A stretch of DNA of 64,000 nucleotides, taken from positions 2,498,001 through 2,562,000 of the forward strand of contig NZ_CP049258.1 in the NCBI RefSeq assembly GCF_011046735.1. Reading direction: 5' to 3'. The translations under genes and the position numbers were made by a program. Under the pieces are notes generated by a model that was not told the origin of the DNA, made no database searches, and was given only the letters and a program-made list of their open reading frames with translations. Position 1 is the stretch's first letter; every line of letters begins with the position of its first letter. Shown piece by piece: positions 8,437-16,915 of the stretch. The DNA is from Nordella sp. HKS 07 (GTDB lineage Bacteria > Pseudomonadota > Alphaproteobacteria > Rhizobiales > Aestuariivirgaceae).

Positions 8437-9462
8437 ATGGGAAAAATCACGATCCTTGATGTGGCCCACTCGGCCGGCGTGAGCGTCGCCACCGTCGACC
8501 GCGTCCTCAACCGGCGCAGCGGCGTGCGCAAGATCACGGTGGAGCGCGTCGAAGCGGCCATCCGCCAGCTCAATTACCAGCCTGACCGGCTCGCCGCCCG
8601 CCTCGCCCGCTCGCGCGACTACCGCTTCTGCTTCGTGCTGCCGACCGGCAACAATGTCTTCATGGTGACTCTCGGCGAGGAAGTGCGCGCCGCCGCCGGG
8701 CGCATGGCGCCCGAGCGCGTGGTGATCGACATGCGGCTCACCGACGTCTTCGACGGCCATGCGCTCGCCCATACGCTCGACCAGATCGGCGACATCTATG
8801 ACGGCGTCGCCGTCGTCGCCCTCGATCACCCGAGCGTGCGCGAGGCGATCAGCGGCCTGATCGAGCGCGGCGTCACCGTGGTGACGCTGGTCTCCGACAT
8901 TCCGGGCTCGAAGCGCGTCCATTATGCCGGTATCGACAACACCGCCGCCGGCCGCACCGCGGCAAGCCTGATGGGCAAGTTTCTGGGCGGTCGCCGGGGC
9001 GAGGTCGGCCTCATTGCGGGCTCCCTCGCCTTGCGCGATCATATCGAGCGCCAATTCGGCTTCGAGCAGATCATGACGCATGAATATCCGCATCTCTCGA
9101 TCCTCCCCGTTCGCGAGGGCCGCGACGACTGGCAGCGCGTCGAAGAGGTGACGGCGCAGCTCATGAAGGAGCATCCCAATCTCATCGGCCTCTACAATGC
9201 CGGGGGCGGCACGCGCGGCATCATCACGGCGCTGGAGAAGGCCAGGCGCGAGCGCGATATCGTCTTCATCGCCCATGAACTCACCGACCATGCGCGCAAG
9301 GCGCTTATACGCGGCACGGTCGATGCCATCATCAATCAGGATGCCGGCCACGAGGTGAGAAGTGCTGTACGCGTGCTGCTCGCCAAGGCCGACAATGCGC
9401 CTCTGATCGAGGCGCAGGAGCGCATCCGTATCGACATATTCCTGCGCGACAACCTGCCATGA
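8437..9462 (+). CDS. LacI-family transcriptional regulator
   Basis: 341 aa. N-terminal LacI HTH with hinge (ITILDVAHSAGVSVATVDRV, then LNRRSGVRKITVERV) is followed by a periplasmic-binding-like sensor domain (ALDHPSVREAISGLIERG, HYAGIDNTAAGRTAASL, GLYNAGGGTRGIITALE). It probably represses the surrounding sugar genes and the divergent importer until an inducing sugar binds. It is followed 11 bp later by xylB, consistent with one transcription unit. Confidence 0.92.
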   Translation: MGKITILDVAHSAGVSVATVDRVLNRRSGVRKITVERVEAAIRQLNYQPDRLAARLARSRDYRFCFVLPTGNNVFMVTLGEEVRAAAGRMAPERVVIDMRLTDVFDGHALAHTLDQIGDIYDGVAVVALDHPSVREAISGLIERGVTVVTLVSDIPGSKRVHYAGIDNTAAGRTAASLMGKFLGGRRGEVGLIAGSLALRDHIERQFGFEQIMTHEYPHLSILPVREGRDDWQRVEEVTAQLMKEHPNLIGLYNAGGGTRGIITALEKARRERDIVFIAHELTDHARKALIRGTVDAIINQDAGHEVRSAVRVLLAKADNAPLIEAQERIRIDIFLRDNLP

Positions 9463-9473
9463 GATGATCCGCC

Positions 9474-10931
9474 ATGTATCTCGGTCTCGATATCGGCACT
9501 TCCGGTGTAAAAGCGATCCTGATCGATGAGAAACAGCGAATCATCGCCAGCGCCACCGCGCCCCTGAAAGTATCGAGACCCGAGCCCGGCTGGTCCGAGC
9601 AGAATCCGGAAGACTGGTGGAAGGCGACGCTCAAGGCCATTGCCGGGCTGCAGCGGGCCAGGCCTAAGGCCTTGAGCGCGGTGAAAGCCATCGGCCTGTC
9701 GGGCCAGATGCATGGCGCCACCTTGCTCGATGCAAAGGACCATGTGCTGCGTCCGGCCATCCTGTGGAATGACGGTCGATCGGCCAGGCAATGTCGCGAG
9801 CTCGAGGAGCGGTTGCCGGAGCTGCGCAACATCGCCGGCAATATCGCCATGGCGGGTTTCACCGCGCCGAAGCTGGCCTGGCTCAGGGAAAACGAGCCGC
9901 GGATCTTCGACCGCGTCGCCAAGGTGCTTCTGCCCAAGGACTATGTGCGTCTCAAACTCACCGGCGATCACGCCTCCGATATGTCGGACAGTGCCGGCAC
10001 ATTGTGGATGGATGTGGCGCGCCGCGACTGGTCGGATGAGTTGCTCGCGCTCACCGGGCTTTCGCGGGCAAACATGCCCAGGCTCTTCGAAGGCACCGAA
10101 CCGACCGGCACCTTGCGGCCTGAGCTTGCGAGATCCTGGCGGATGGCCAAGTCGCCCGCGGTGGCGGGGGGCGGCGGCGATAATGCCGCCTCGGCCTGCG
10201 GCATCGGCGCGGTGAAGCCGGGAGCGGCCTTCGTCTCGCTCGGCACGTCGGGCGTCCTCTTCGTCTCCAATCGGCACTTCTCGCCCAATACCGACAACGC
10301 GGTACATGCCTTTTGCCACGCCGTGCCGGAGACCTGGCACCAGATGGGCGTCATTCTCTCCGCCACCGCCAGCCTCGAATGGCTGAGCGGCATTCTGAAG
10401 AAGCCGGCGCCGAAGCTCACCGGCGCTCTGGGCAATCGTCTGGCCGGACCCTCGCCGCTGCTCTTCCTTCCCTATCTCTCGGGCGAGCGCACCCCGCACA
10501 ATGACGCCGCCATTCGCGGCAGCTTCATGGGGCTCGGTCATGAGAGCGACGACAAGGCGCTGACCCACGCGGTGCTCGATGGTGTCGCCTTCGCCTTCCG
10601 TGACTGCCTCGAAGCGCTCAAGGCGGCCGGCACCGACGTGGCGCGCGCCACCGCGGTTGGCGGCGGCTCGAGATCGAAGCTGTGGCTCAAGATCATTGCC
10701 ACGGCGCTCGACATCCCGATCGATTGCCCGGCGGCCGGCGATTTCGGCGGCGCCTTTGGCGCGGCGCGCTTGGGGCTGATCGCCGCGACGGGGGCTGCGC
10801 CCCAGGAAATCTGCACGCCGCCGAAATTCGTGGCGACGGTCACGCCCGACGGGAAAACAAAACAAGCCTATGAGGACGCCTATGGCCGCTATCGGCGCGC
10901 CTACAAGGCTGTGAGGGAGGTCATGACATGA
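9474..10931 (+). CDS. xylB: Xylulokinase
   Basis: 485 aa FGGY-family kinase. The start ([20 protein letters not shown]), the sugar contacts [13 protein letters not shown] and [12 protein letters not shown], and the C-terminal ATP site [19 protein letters not shown] match xylulokinase. It phosphorylates D-xylulose to xylulose 5-phosphate for the pentose phosphate pathway. It overlaps xylA by 4 bp (ATGA), the usual sign of coupled translation. A very long open frame on the opposite strand is a codon-bias shadow. Confidence 0.95.
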   Translation: MYLGLDIGTSGVKAILIDEKQRIIASATAPLKVSRPEPGWSEQNPEDWWKATLKAIAGLQRARPKALSAVKAIGLSGQMHGATLLDAKDHVLRPAILWNDGRSARQCRELEERLPELRNIAGNIAMAGFTAPKLAWLRENEPRIFDRVAKVLLPKDYVRLKLTGDHASDMSDSAGTLWMDVARRDWSDELLALTGLSRANMPRLFEGTEPTGTLRPELARSWRMAKSPAVAGGGGDNAASACGIGAVKPGAAFVSLGTSGVLFVSNRHFSPNTDNAVHAFCHAVPETWHQMGVILSATASLEWLSGILKKPAPKLTGALGNRLAGPSPLLFLPYLSGERTPHNDAAIRGSFMGLGHESDDKALTHAVLDGVAFAFRDCLEALKAAGTDVARATAVGGGSRSKLWLKIIATALDIPIDCPAAGDFGGAFGAARLGLIAATGAAPQEICTPPKFVATVTPDGKTKQAYEDAYGRYRRAYKAVREVMT

Positions 10932-12241
10932 AGACATTCTATTCGCTGAGCGAGCCGATCAAATTCGACGGGCCGGAAAGCGCCAACCCGCTGGCCTTCC
11001 GCTACTACGATCCCAAGCGCAAGCTTCTCGGCAAGACCATGGCCGAGCATTTACGTTTCGCCGTCTGCTACTGGCACACTCTGTGCTGGCCGGGCCTCGA
11101 TCCCTTTGGCGGCGAGACCTTCCTCAGGCCCTGGCATCAGCCGGGCGACCAGATGGATCATGCGCGCCGCAAGGCCGATGTGATGTTCGAGACGTTGCGC
11201 CTGCTCGGCGTTCCCTATTTCACCTTCCATGATCTCGACATCGCGCCCGAGGGCGCATCGCTCAAGGAATTCAACCGCAATGTCTCGACCATCGCCAGCC
11301 ATCTGCTCAAGAAGATGGACGAGACCGGCGGGAAGCTGCTCTGGGGCACTGCCAACATGTTCTCGAATCGCCGTTTTATGGCGGGGGCCGCAACCAATCC
11401 CGATCCCGATGTCTTCGCCTATTGCGCGGCGCAGGTGAAGCATTGCCTCGATGTTACCAAGGAGCTGGGCGGCGAGAATTATGTCATGTGGGGCGGGCGC
11501 GAGGGCTACGAAACCCTGCTCAACACCGACCTCAAGCGCGAGCTGGCTCAGGCCGGCCGCTTCCTCAATCTCGTCGTCGACTACAAGCACAAGATCGGCT
11601 TCAGCGGCCCGATCCTCATCGAGCCCAAGCCGCAGGAGCCGACCAAGCATCAGTATGATTACGACGTGGCGACGGTCTACAGCTTCCTGAAAGCCAATGG
11701 CCTCGAGAAGGAAGTGAAGGTCAATATCGAGCAGAATCACGCGATCCTCGCCGGCCATACTTTCGAGCATGAGATCGCGCTCGCTTCGGCGCTCGGCATC
11801 TTCGGCTCGATCGATCTCAATCGCGGCGATTATCAATCGGGCTGGGATACCGATCAGTTCGCCATGAATGTGCCGGAGCTGGCGCTGGCGCTCTACGAAA
11901 TCCTGAAAGCCGGCGGCCTCACCACCGGCGGCATGAATTTCGACGCTAAGATCAGGCGCCAGTCGATCGACCCCGACGATCTGCTCCACGCCCATGTGGG
12001 TTCGATGGATGCCTGCGCCCGCGCCCTCATCGCGGCGGCGAAGATGATCGAGGATGGCCGCCTCAAGGCGGAAGTCGACAAGCGCTATGCCAAATGGGAC
12101 GAACCGAAGAACCAGGCGATGCTCGCCGGCAAAGAGAGCCTCGCCGATATCGCCGGCCGCGCGCTGAAGGACAATATCGACCCGAAACCCCATTCGGGCC
12201 GGCAGGAATATCTCGAGAATCTGCTCAATACATACCTCTAA
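10928..12241 (+). CDS. xylA: Xylose isomerase
   Basis: 437 aa, the normal length for class II xylose isomerase. Catalytic and metal-binding segments are visible: [18 protein letters not shown] (catalytic His and Asp), [32 protein letters not shown] (metal ligand Glu), [17 protein letters not shown] and [18 protein letters not shown]. It converts D-xylose to D-xylulose, the substrate of XylB encoded just upstream. With glk, xylB and the importer this makes a complete xylose entry route. Confidence 0.96.
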   Translation: MKTFYSLSEPIKFDGPESANPLAFRYYDPKRKLLGKTMAEHLRFAVCYWHTLCWPGLDPFGGETFLRPWHQPGDQMDHARRKADVMFETLRLLGVPYFTFHDLDIAPEGASLKEFNRNVSTIASHLLKKMDETGGKLLWGTANMFSNRRFMAGAATNPDPDVFAYCAAQVKHCLDVTKELGGENYVMWGGREGYETLLNTDLKRELAQAGRFLNLVVDYKHKIGFSGPILIEPKPQEPTKHQYDYDVATVYSFLKANGLEKEVKVNIEQNHAILAGHTFEHEIALASALGIFGSIDLNRGDYQSGWDTDQFAMNVPELALALYEILKAGGLTTGGMNFDAKIRRQSIDPDDLLHAHVGSMDACARALIAAAKMIEDGRLKAEVDKRYAKWDEPKNQAMLAGKESLADIAGRALKDNIDPKPHSGRQEYLENLLNTYL

Positions 12242-12285
12242 GCATGATCCCGAAAAGTCGCGGACTTTTTCGGGCATGATCATGC
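12242..12285. repeat. Rhizobial-type intergenic palindrome
   Basis: GCATGATCCCGAAAAGT and ACTTTTTCGGGCATGATCATGC form a near-perfect hairpin directly after the xylA stop. Sequences of this kind are scattered through Hyphomicrobiales genomes. It could also act as a terminator or mRNA stabiliser for xylA, but there is no clear U-tract. Confidence 0.65.
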
Positions 12286-12309
12286 GCAACCAAAAAAGGG
12301 AGAAACGGA

Positions 12310-13365
12310 ATGGCAAAGAACATCAAGGGCCCGGCAATCTTCCTGGCCCAGTTTGCGGGCGACAAGAAGCCCTTCAATTCATGGGACCAGATCTGCAAAT
12401 GGGCCGGGGATATGGGCTACAAGGGCGTGCAGATTCCGAGCTGGGACGGCGGCCTCTTCGATCTCAAGAAAGCGGCGGAGTCCAAGACCTATTGCGACGA
12501 CATCACGGGTGTCGCCAAGAGCCATGGCGTCGAGATCACCGAGCTTTCCACCCATTTGCAGGGCCAGCTCGTCGCCGTGCATCCGGCCTTCGATGAGGGT
12601 TTCGACGCGTTCGCCCCCGCCGCTCTGCATGGCAAGCCGAAGGATCGGCAGAAATGGGCGGTGGGGCAGGTCATGGCCGCCGCCAAGGCCTCGCGCAATC
12701 TGGGGCTCAAGTCCTCGGTGACCTTCTCCGGCGCGCTCGCCTGGCCGTTCGTTTATCCCTGGCCGCAGCGCCCGCAAGGCATGATCGAGACGGCCTTCGC
12801 GGAGCTGGCGAAACGCTGGCTGCCGATCTTCGATGAATATGACAAGCACGGCGTCGATGTCTGCTTCGAGCTGCATCCGGGCGAGGACCTTTTCGACGGC
12901 GCCACTTTCGAGATGTTCCTGGAGCAGGCGAAGAACCACAAGCGCTGCTGCATCAATTACGATCCTTCGCATTTCGTGCTGCAGCATCTCGACTATCTGG
13001 CCTTCATCGATATCTATCACGAGCGCATCAAGGCCTTCCACGTGAAGGACGCCGAGTTCAATCCGGACGGCCGCCAGGGCGTCTATTCGGGCTTCCAGCC
13101 CTGGGTGAAGCGCGCCGGGCGCTTCCGTTCGCTGGGCGACGGACAGGTGGATTTCGGCGCCGTCTTCTCCAGGCTCGCCGCTTACGACTATGACAGCTGG
13201 GCGGTGCTCGAATGGGAATGCTGCCTGAAGGATGCGCAGCAGGGTGCGGCCGAAGGTGCCCCCTTCATCTCGAGCCACATCATCAAGGTCACCGAGAAGG
13301 CCTTCGACGATTTCGCCGGCGGCAAGGTCGACAAGAAGCAGATCCAGCGCATGCTGGGGATCTAG
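12310..13365 (+). CDS. TIM-barrel sugar (phosphate) isomerase/epimerase
   Basis: 351 aa AP_endonuc_2/xylose isomerase-like TIM barrel. Metal and substrate segments are recognisable: ITELSTHLQGQLVAVH, DVCFELHPGEDLFDG, CINYDPSHFVLQHLDY, IKAFHVKDAEFNPDG and SWAVLEWECCLKDAQQG. Related proteins (IolE/IolH/YcjR-like) isomerise or epimerise keto-sugars or dehydrate inositols. It lies between xylA and a Gfo/Idh/MocA dehydrogenase, a common pairing for oxidising and epimerising a polyol or glycoside. The exact substrate is unknown. Confidence 0.85.
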   Translation: MAKNIKGPAIFLAQFAGDKKPFNSWDQICKWAGDMGYKGVQIPSWDGGLFDLKKAAESKTYCDDITGVAKSHGVEITELSTHLQGQLVAVHPAFDEGFDAFAPAALHGKPKDRQKWAVGQVMAAAKASRNLGLKSSVTFSGALAWPFVYPWPQRPQGMIETAFAELAKRWLPIFDEYDKHGVDVCFELHPGEDLFDGATFEMFLEQAKNHKRCCINYDPSHFVLQHLDYLAFIDIYHERIKAFHVKDAEFNPDGRQGVYSGFQPWVKRAGRFRSLGDGQVDFGAVFSRLAAYDYDSWAVLEWECCLKDAQQGAAEGAPFISSHIIKVTEKAFDDFAGGKVDKKQIQRMLGI

Positions 13366-13370
13366 TGAAA

Positions 13371-13413
13371 ATCCCCTCTCCCCCGCCGGGGGAGAGGGCT
13401 AGGGTGAGGGGGA
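13371..13413 (+). repeat. Left inverted repeat bracketing the DUF559 gene
   Basis: 43 bp with an internal hairpin (CCCTCTCCCCC/GGGGGAGAGGG) and the tail TAGGGTGAGGGGGA. Its reverse complement recurs almost exactly at 13798-13841. The purine-rich tail supplies the ribosome-binding site of the DUF559 gene. Confidence 0.85.
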
Positions 13414-13420
13414 ACAAGTC

Positions 13421-13813
13421 GTGGTTCTCGAAAAAACAGCCCTGTCCCGGCGAATGGCGGCACCAAGGCGCGCTCGTGCCAAACGCATGCGACGTGAGCC
13501 GACGGAGGCCGAGAAACTATTCTGGTGGGAGATACGCGATAGACGCTTGGAAGGGCACAAGTTCAAGCGTCAATATCTTGTCGCAGGTTACATAGCCGAT
13601 TTCGTATGCCTCGAACGAAAGCTGATCATCGAGCTCGATGGCGGCCAGCATTCAGAAACAACCGAGTATGATGCGAAACGCAGTGCTGATTTGCAGGTGC
13701 ACGGCTTTCGCGTCCTGCGGATATGGAACGCAGAAATATTCAAGAATATGGAAGGCGTGATCGACGCTGTGCTTGCGGAGCTTGGAAGCAGCAGTCCATC
13801 CCCCTCACCCTAA
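13421..13813 (+). CDS. DUF559 endonuclease-like protein
   Basis: 130 aa DUF559 protein, a PD-(D/E)XK-like fold related to Vsr mismatch endonucleases. Recognisable features are RREPTEAEKLFWWEIRDRRL, HKFKRQYLVAGYIADFVC, the acidic strand KLIIELDGGQHSE (catalytic Asp/Glu region) and GFRVLRIWNAEIFKN. GTG 13421 is chosen because GAGGGGGAAC precedes it; an ATG at 13454 is the alternative. Both the ribosome-binding site and the last codons plus stop (encoding SPSPSP) lie in or against the flanking inverted repeats, so gene and repeats look like one unit inserted into the sugar cluster. Its function in the cell is unknown. Confidence 0.85.
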   Translation: MVLEKTALSRRMAAPRRARAKRMRREPTEAEKLFWWEIRDRRLEGHKFKRQYLVAGYIADFVCLERKLIIELDGGQHSETTEYDAKRSADLQVHGFRVLRIWNAEIFKNMEGVIDAVLAELGSSSPSPSP

Positions 13814-13841
13814 CCCTCTCCCCCGCAGGGGGAGAGGGGAT
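13798..13841 (-). repeat. Right inverted repeat bracketing the DUF559 gene
   Basis: 44 bp; the reverse complement of the left repeat at 13371-13413 with a 2-base difference in the hairpin loop and one C/T change. It contains the stop codon of the DUF559 gene. The bracketed unit is 471 bp long. I could not see a convincing target-site duplication. Confidence 0.85.
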
Positions 13842-13880
13842 AACGAGAATCATTGATTTCAATTTCAGGAGGAAGCAATC

Positions 13881-15050
13881 ATGGCCATCGAAGGAAGGAG
13901 CGACGCCAAGCAAGGCGGGCGCATCAGGCTCGGCATGGTGGGCGGCGGCCAGGGCGCCTTCATCGGTGCGGTGCATCGTCTCGCCGCGCGAATGGACGAT
14001 CAATATGAGTTCGTCGCCGGCGCGCTCTCCTCAAGTGCCGAGCGTTCGCGCGCTTCGGGCGCGGAGCTGGGTCTGGCGCCGGACCGCATCTACACCGATT
14101 ACCACGAGATGGCGAAGGCGGAAGCCAAGCGCAAAGACGGCATCGAGGCCGTCGCCATCGTGACGCCCAACAACATCCATGTGCCGGCGGCGAAGGCCTT
14201 CGTCGAGGTGGGCATCCATGTGATCTGCGACAAGCCACTGGCGCTGTCGCTGAAGGAGGCGAAATCGCTCGAGGCGCTGCTCAGGAAGAAGAACGTCGTC
14301 TTCGCGCTCACCCATAATTACTCGGGCTATCCGATGATCCGCCAGGCGCGCGAGATGGTGGCGAAAGGCGAGCTCGGCCAGATCCGTCTGGTCCAGGCCG
14401 AATATCCGCAGGACTGGCTCACCGAGGATATCGAAAAATCCGGCCAGAAGCAGGCGGCCTGGCGCACCGATCCGAAACAGTCGGGCGGCGGCGCCATCGG
14501 CGATATCGGGACCCACGCCTATCAGCTCGCCTGCTTCGTGTCCGGTCTCACGCTCGATGAACTCGCGGCCGACATGACGAGTTTCGTCAAGGGCCGCAAG
14601 GTCGACGACAATGTGAATGTGATGCTGCGCTTCAAGAACGGTGCCCGCGGCATGCTGTGGGCGAGCCAGGTGGCGCCCGGCAATGAGAACGGCCTGCGCC
14701 TGCGCGTCTATGGCACCAAGGGCGGCCTCGACTGGACGCAGGTCGATCCGAACTATCTGTGGTTCACGCCTTTCGGCCAGGAAAAGCGCCTCATCACCAG
14801 GGGCGGCGCCGGCTCGGGTGCGACCGCCGGCCGCGTGACGCGCGTGCCGCCCGGCCATCCGGAAGGGTATCTCGAGGGCTTCGCCAATATCTACACGGAA
14901 GCCGCCCGCGCCATCATTGCGAGGCGCGCGGGCAAGAAGCTCGACAAGGAGGTCAATTTCCCCGGCATAGAGGATGGCGTCGCCGGCATGGCCTTCATCG
15001 AGGCCTGCAAGAAGTCATCGGCCAAGAATGGCAAGTGGACCAAGGTCTGA
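13881..15050 (+). CDS. Gfo/Idh/MocA-family oxidoreductase
   Basis: 389 aa NAD(P)-dependent sugar/polyol dehydrogenase. The Rossmann motif is GMVGGGQGAFIGAVHR; the family lysine motif is ICDKPLALSL; the substrate-domain motif GGGAIGDIGTHAYQLACF is present. Members oxidise inositols, glucosides or sugar acids in the cytosol. It starts after GGAGGAAGCAATC, a strong ribosome site, and follows the TIM-barrel isomerase with only the DUF559 unit in between, so the two enzymes probably formed an operon that was interrupted. Confidence 0.9.
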   Translation: MAIEGRSDAKQGGRIRLGMVGGGQGAFIGAVHRLAARMDDQYEFVAGALSSSAERSRASGAELGLAPDRIYTDYHEMAKAEAKRKDGIEAVAIVTPNNIHVPAAKAFVEVGIHVICDKPLALSLKEAKSLEALLRKKNVVFALTHNYSGYPMIRQAREMVAKGELGQIRLVQAEYPQDWLTEDIEKSGQKQAAWRTDPKQSGGGAIGDIGTHAYQLACFVSGLTLDELAADMTSFVKGRKVDDNVNVMLRFKNGARGMLWASQVAPGNENGLRLRVYGTKGGLDWTQVDPNYLWFTPFGQEKRLITRGGAGSGATAGRVTRVPPGHPEGYLEGFANIYTEAARAIIARRAGKKLDKEVNFPGIEDGVAGMAFIEACKKSSAKNGKWTKV

Positions 15051-15094
15051 GCGCTCTCTCCATCAGCTTGATCCGTTAGCCAAAAGGATTTCGC

Positions 15095-15505
15095 CTACAT
15101 GGGCGGCATGCCGGGAAATTTCGGCAAGGCCGGGTCGACACGATCCCAGGCGTTGGCGCGCGCCGCGAAAATGACCATTTGCGGCGTGAACAGATCGGGG
15201 TCGTCGAGAGTGCCGGCCATGATGGGCACGAGATCCGGCGCGCCGGTCGACTTGCCGCTCACATGCGAGCCGCATTCGGTGCAGAAGCCGACGCTCGCCA
15301 TGTGGCCGCTATCGGCCTTGACCGCGTGATATTTGAGGGGGCCGGTCAGCTTCACCGCGGCCTTTGGAAAGGCCATGAAAGAGGCGTGTCCGGTGCCGCT
15401 GCGCTTCTGGCAGTTGCGGCATTGGCACTGCAGGCCGACGATCGGCTCGGCGTCGATCTCGTAGCGCACCTGTCCGCACAGGCATCCGCCGACATATTTC
15501 GCCAT
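15095..15505 (-). CDS. GFA/CENP-V-type zinc protein
   Basis: 136 aa GFA-family protein (glutathione-dependent formaldehyde-activating enzyme-like fold). Zinc-binding cysteines are seen in GGCLCGQVRYEID, LQCQCRNCQKRSG and FCTECGSHVS. The frame is open to 15541, but the ATG at 15505 has GGGAGGATCGCC directly upstream. Real formaldehyde chemistry has been questioned for the family, so only the fold is assigned. It is downstream of the VOC gene across a palindrome at 15553. Confidence 0.9.
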   Translation of the reverse strand: MAKYVGGCLCGQVRYEIDAEPIVGLQCQCRNCQKRSGTGHASFMAFPKAAVKLTGPLKYHAVKADSGHMASVGFCTECGSHVSGKSTGAPDLVPIMAGTLDDPDLFTPQMVIFAARANAWDRVDPALPKFPGMPPM

Positions 15506-15552
15506 GGCGATCCTCCCGGGTTCAAATGGAAGAATGATCAAGCGATAAGTTT

Positions 15553-15576
15553 ATAATCAACAATTTTGTTGATTAT
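15553..15576. promoter_or_regulatory. AT-rich 24-bp inverted repeat
   Basis: ATAATCAACAA-TT-TTGTTGATTAT, two perfect 11-bp arms in AT-rich sequence, overlapping the VOC stop and 47 bp upstream of the GFA start. It has the form of a dimeric repressor operator (GntR/MarR/TetR type), but could also be a short terminator for the VOC gene. Confidence 0.5.
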
Positions 15577-15938
15577 TTGTCAAGCTCCATCAGTTCGATG
15601 CGGTTGCCGAAGGGATCATCGACATAAACGCGATCATAGCCGGCAAGCGGCTCGTCACGTTTCGCTGTCACGCCGGCCTGTGCGAGCCGCGTGACAAGCG
15701 CCTCGAGACCCTCGACCAGGAAGGCCGGGTGGGCTTTCCGGGCCGGGCGGAAATCCACCTCGACGCCGAGATGAACCTTGATCGCGTCCTTCTCGAACCA
15801 GCAGCCGCCACGCGCCCTGAGATTGTCCGGCTTCTCCACTTCGGCGAGGCCGAGCAGTTCGCAGTAGAAACGGCGTCCCAGCTCCTCTCCGCCTTTCGGC
15901 ATGGCGAGTTGGATATGGTCGAGCTGAACCAGGCCCAT
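15573..15938 (-). CDS. VOC-superfamily (glyoxalase-like) protein
   Basis: 121 aa from the ATG at 15938 (MGLVQLDHIQLAMPKG). It has paired beta-alpha-beta-beta-beta modules with metal-ligand-like positions in LDHIQLAMP, KVHLGVEVDF and YVDDPFGNRIELME. VOC proteins include glyoxalases, dioxygenases and antibiotic-binding proteins, so the reaction is not predictable. The open frame continues upstream to 16037, but that part is not VOC-like. It is transcribed towards the GFA gene. Confidence 0.85.
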   Translation of the reverse strand: MGLVQLDHIQLAMPKGGEELGRRFYCELLGLAEVEKPDNLRARGGCWFEKDAIKVHLGVEVDFRPARKAHPAFLVEGLEALVTRLAQAGVTAKRDEPLAGYDRVYVDDPFGNRIELMELDK

Positions 15939-16177
15939 GTCATGATTCCTGTCTTGCGGCAGCCCGCGATTTAGCATAACACGCGACCCCCAATCGAGGC
16001 TCGCGAGGCCATGGCGATGCGTGACGGCGAAGTGCATTTGGTCAGCGACGGACGGAACGGCTTATGCCGTCCCGCCGTCTTGCACGGTTTTGACACGATC
16101 ATGGTCGAAGAAGTCGCTCTCGATTTGAACGGCGCCGCCGCCCGGACCAGGGCGGCTGAATAAGGGATCAGTCTCAC

Positions 16178-16882
16178 ATGAACCTCCGTGACCGTGTTCT
16201 CGATTTTGTCGTCGATCTCGCTCCCCTGCCGGCCGTGCCGGTGGCGGGCACCAGAAAGACCTTTCCAGTGCGCCGGCTATATTGCGTCGGGCGCAATTAT
16301 GCCGAGCATGCGCGCGAAATGGGCCATGACCCCTTGCGCGAAAAGCCCTTCTTCTTCCAGAAGGCGCCGGATTCGGTCGTCATCGACGGCGTGTTTCCCT
16401 ATCCGCCGGCCTCAGGCGATGTCCATCACGAGATCGAGCTGGTGGTGGCGCTGAAGGCCGGTGGCCACAATATCCCGACCGCCAAGGCCAAGGACCTCAT
16501 CTATGGCTATGCCGTCGGTCTCGACATGACGCGCCGCGACCTCCAGGCGGAAGCGAAGAAGCAGGGCCGGCCGTGGGAGGCGGGCAAGGCCTTCGACCGC
16601 GCCGCGCCCATCGGCGCCATCACCCCGCTCGAGCAGTCCGGCCTCCTCGTCAAAGGGCTGATCACACTCGATGTGAACGGTGAGCGCCGTCAGTCGGGGG
16701 ATATCGCCGACATGATCTGGCCGGTGACCGACATCATCGCCGAACTGTCGCAGCTCTTCATGCTGGCGCCTGGCGATCTCATCTTCACCGGGACGCCGGC
16801 CGGTGTTGGCGCAGTCAATCGCGGCGACAGGCTGCATGGCGAGATCGCGCGTCTCGCCCCGCTGGATGTGATGGTGGCTTGA
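16178..16882 (+). CDS. Fumarylacetoacetate hydrolase-family protein
   Basis: 234 aa, the short FAH form similar to fumarylpyruvate hydrolases and acylpyruvases. Motifs: LYCVGRNYAEHAREMG, KPFFFQKAPDSVV, VHHEIELVVALKAGG (metal-binding HxExE), GYAVGLDMTRRDLQAEAKK, DLIFTGTPAGVGAVN. Family members cleave C-C bonds of 1,3-diketones or dehydrate sugar-derived keto acids. The neighbouring aldehyde dehydrogenase (convergent) hints at a keto-acid pathway, but this is not decisive. Confidence 0.9.
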   Translation: MNLRDRVLDFVVDLAPLPAVPVAGTRKTFPVRRLYCVGRNYAEHAREMGHDPLREKPFFFQKAPDSVVIDGVFPYPPASGDVHHEIELVVALKAGGHNIPTAKAKDLIYGYAVGLDMTRRDLQAEAKKQGRPWEAGKAFDRAAPIGAITPLEQSGLLVKGLITLDVNGERRQSGDIADMIWPVTDIIAELSQLFMLAPGDLIFTGTPAGVGAVNRGDRLHGEIARLAPLDVMVA

Positions 16883-16884
16883 TT

Positions 16885-16909
16885 ATCCCCTCTCCCCCGC
16901 GGGAAGAGC
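16885..16909. repeat. Solo half of the CCCTCTCCCC palindromic repeat
   Basis: ATCCCCTCTCCCCCGCGGGAAGAG, between two convergent genes. It matches the hairpin part of the repeats at 13371 and 13798 but lacks the GGGTGAGGGG tail and has a decayed right arm. Confidence 0.6.
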
Positions 16910-16915
16910 GGTATT

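Noticed and set aside
9336-10937. A 533-codon minus-strand frame opposite xylB
   Set aside because: The translation is Arg/Gly-rich with no family features; the plus strand is clearly xylulokinase. Similar shadows oppose xylA, the sugar isomerase, the aldehyde dehydrogenase and the importer genes.
13398-13842. Target-site duplication around the DUF559 unit
   Set aside because: Flanks (TGAAA before, AACGA after) do not match, so classical transposition with duplication is not supported by this copy.
16011-16163. Possible 50-aa gene (MAMRDGEVHLVSDGRNGLCR) just before the FAH gene
   Set aside because: It is open and ends shortly before the next ribosome site, but has no ribosome site of its own and no recognisable family; too short to support.
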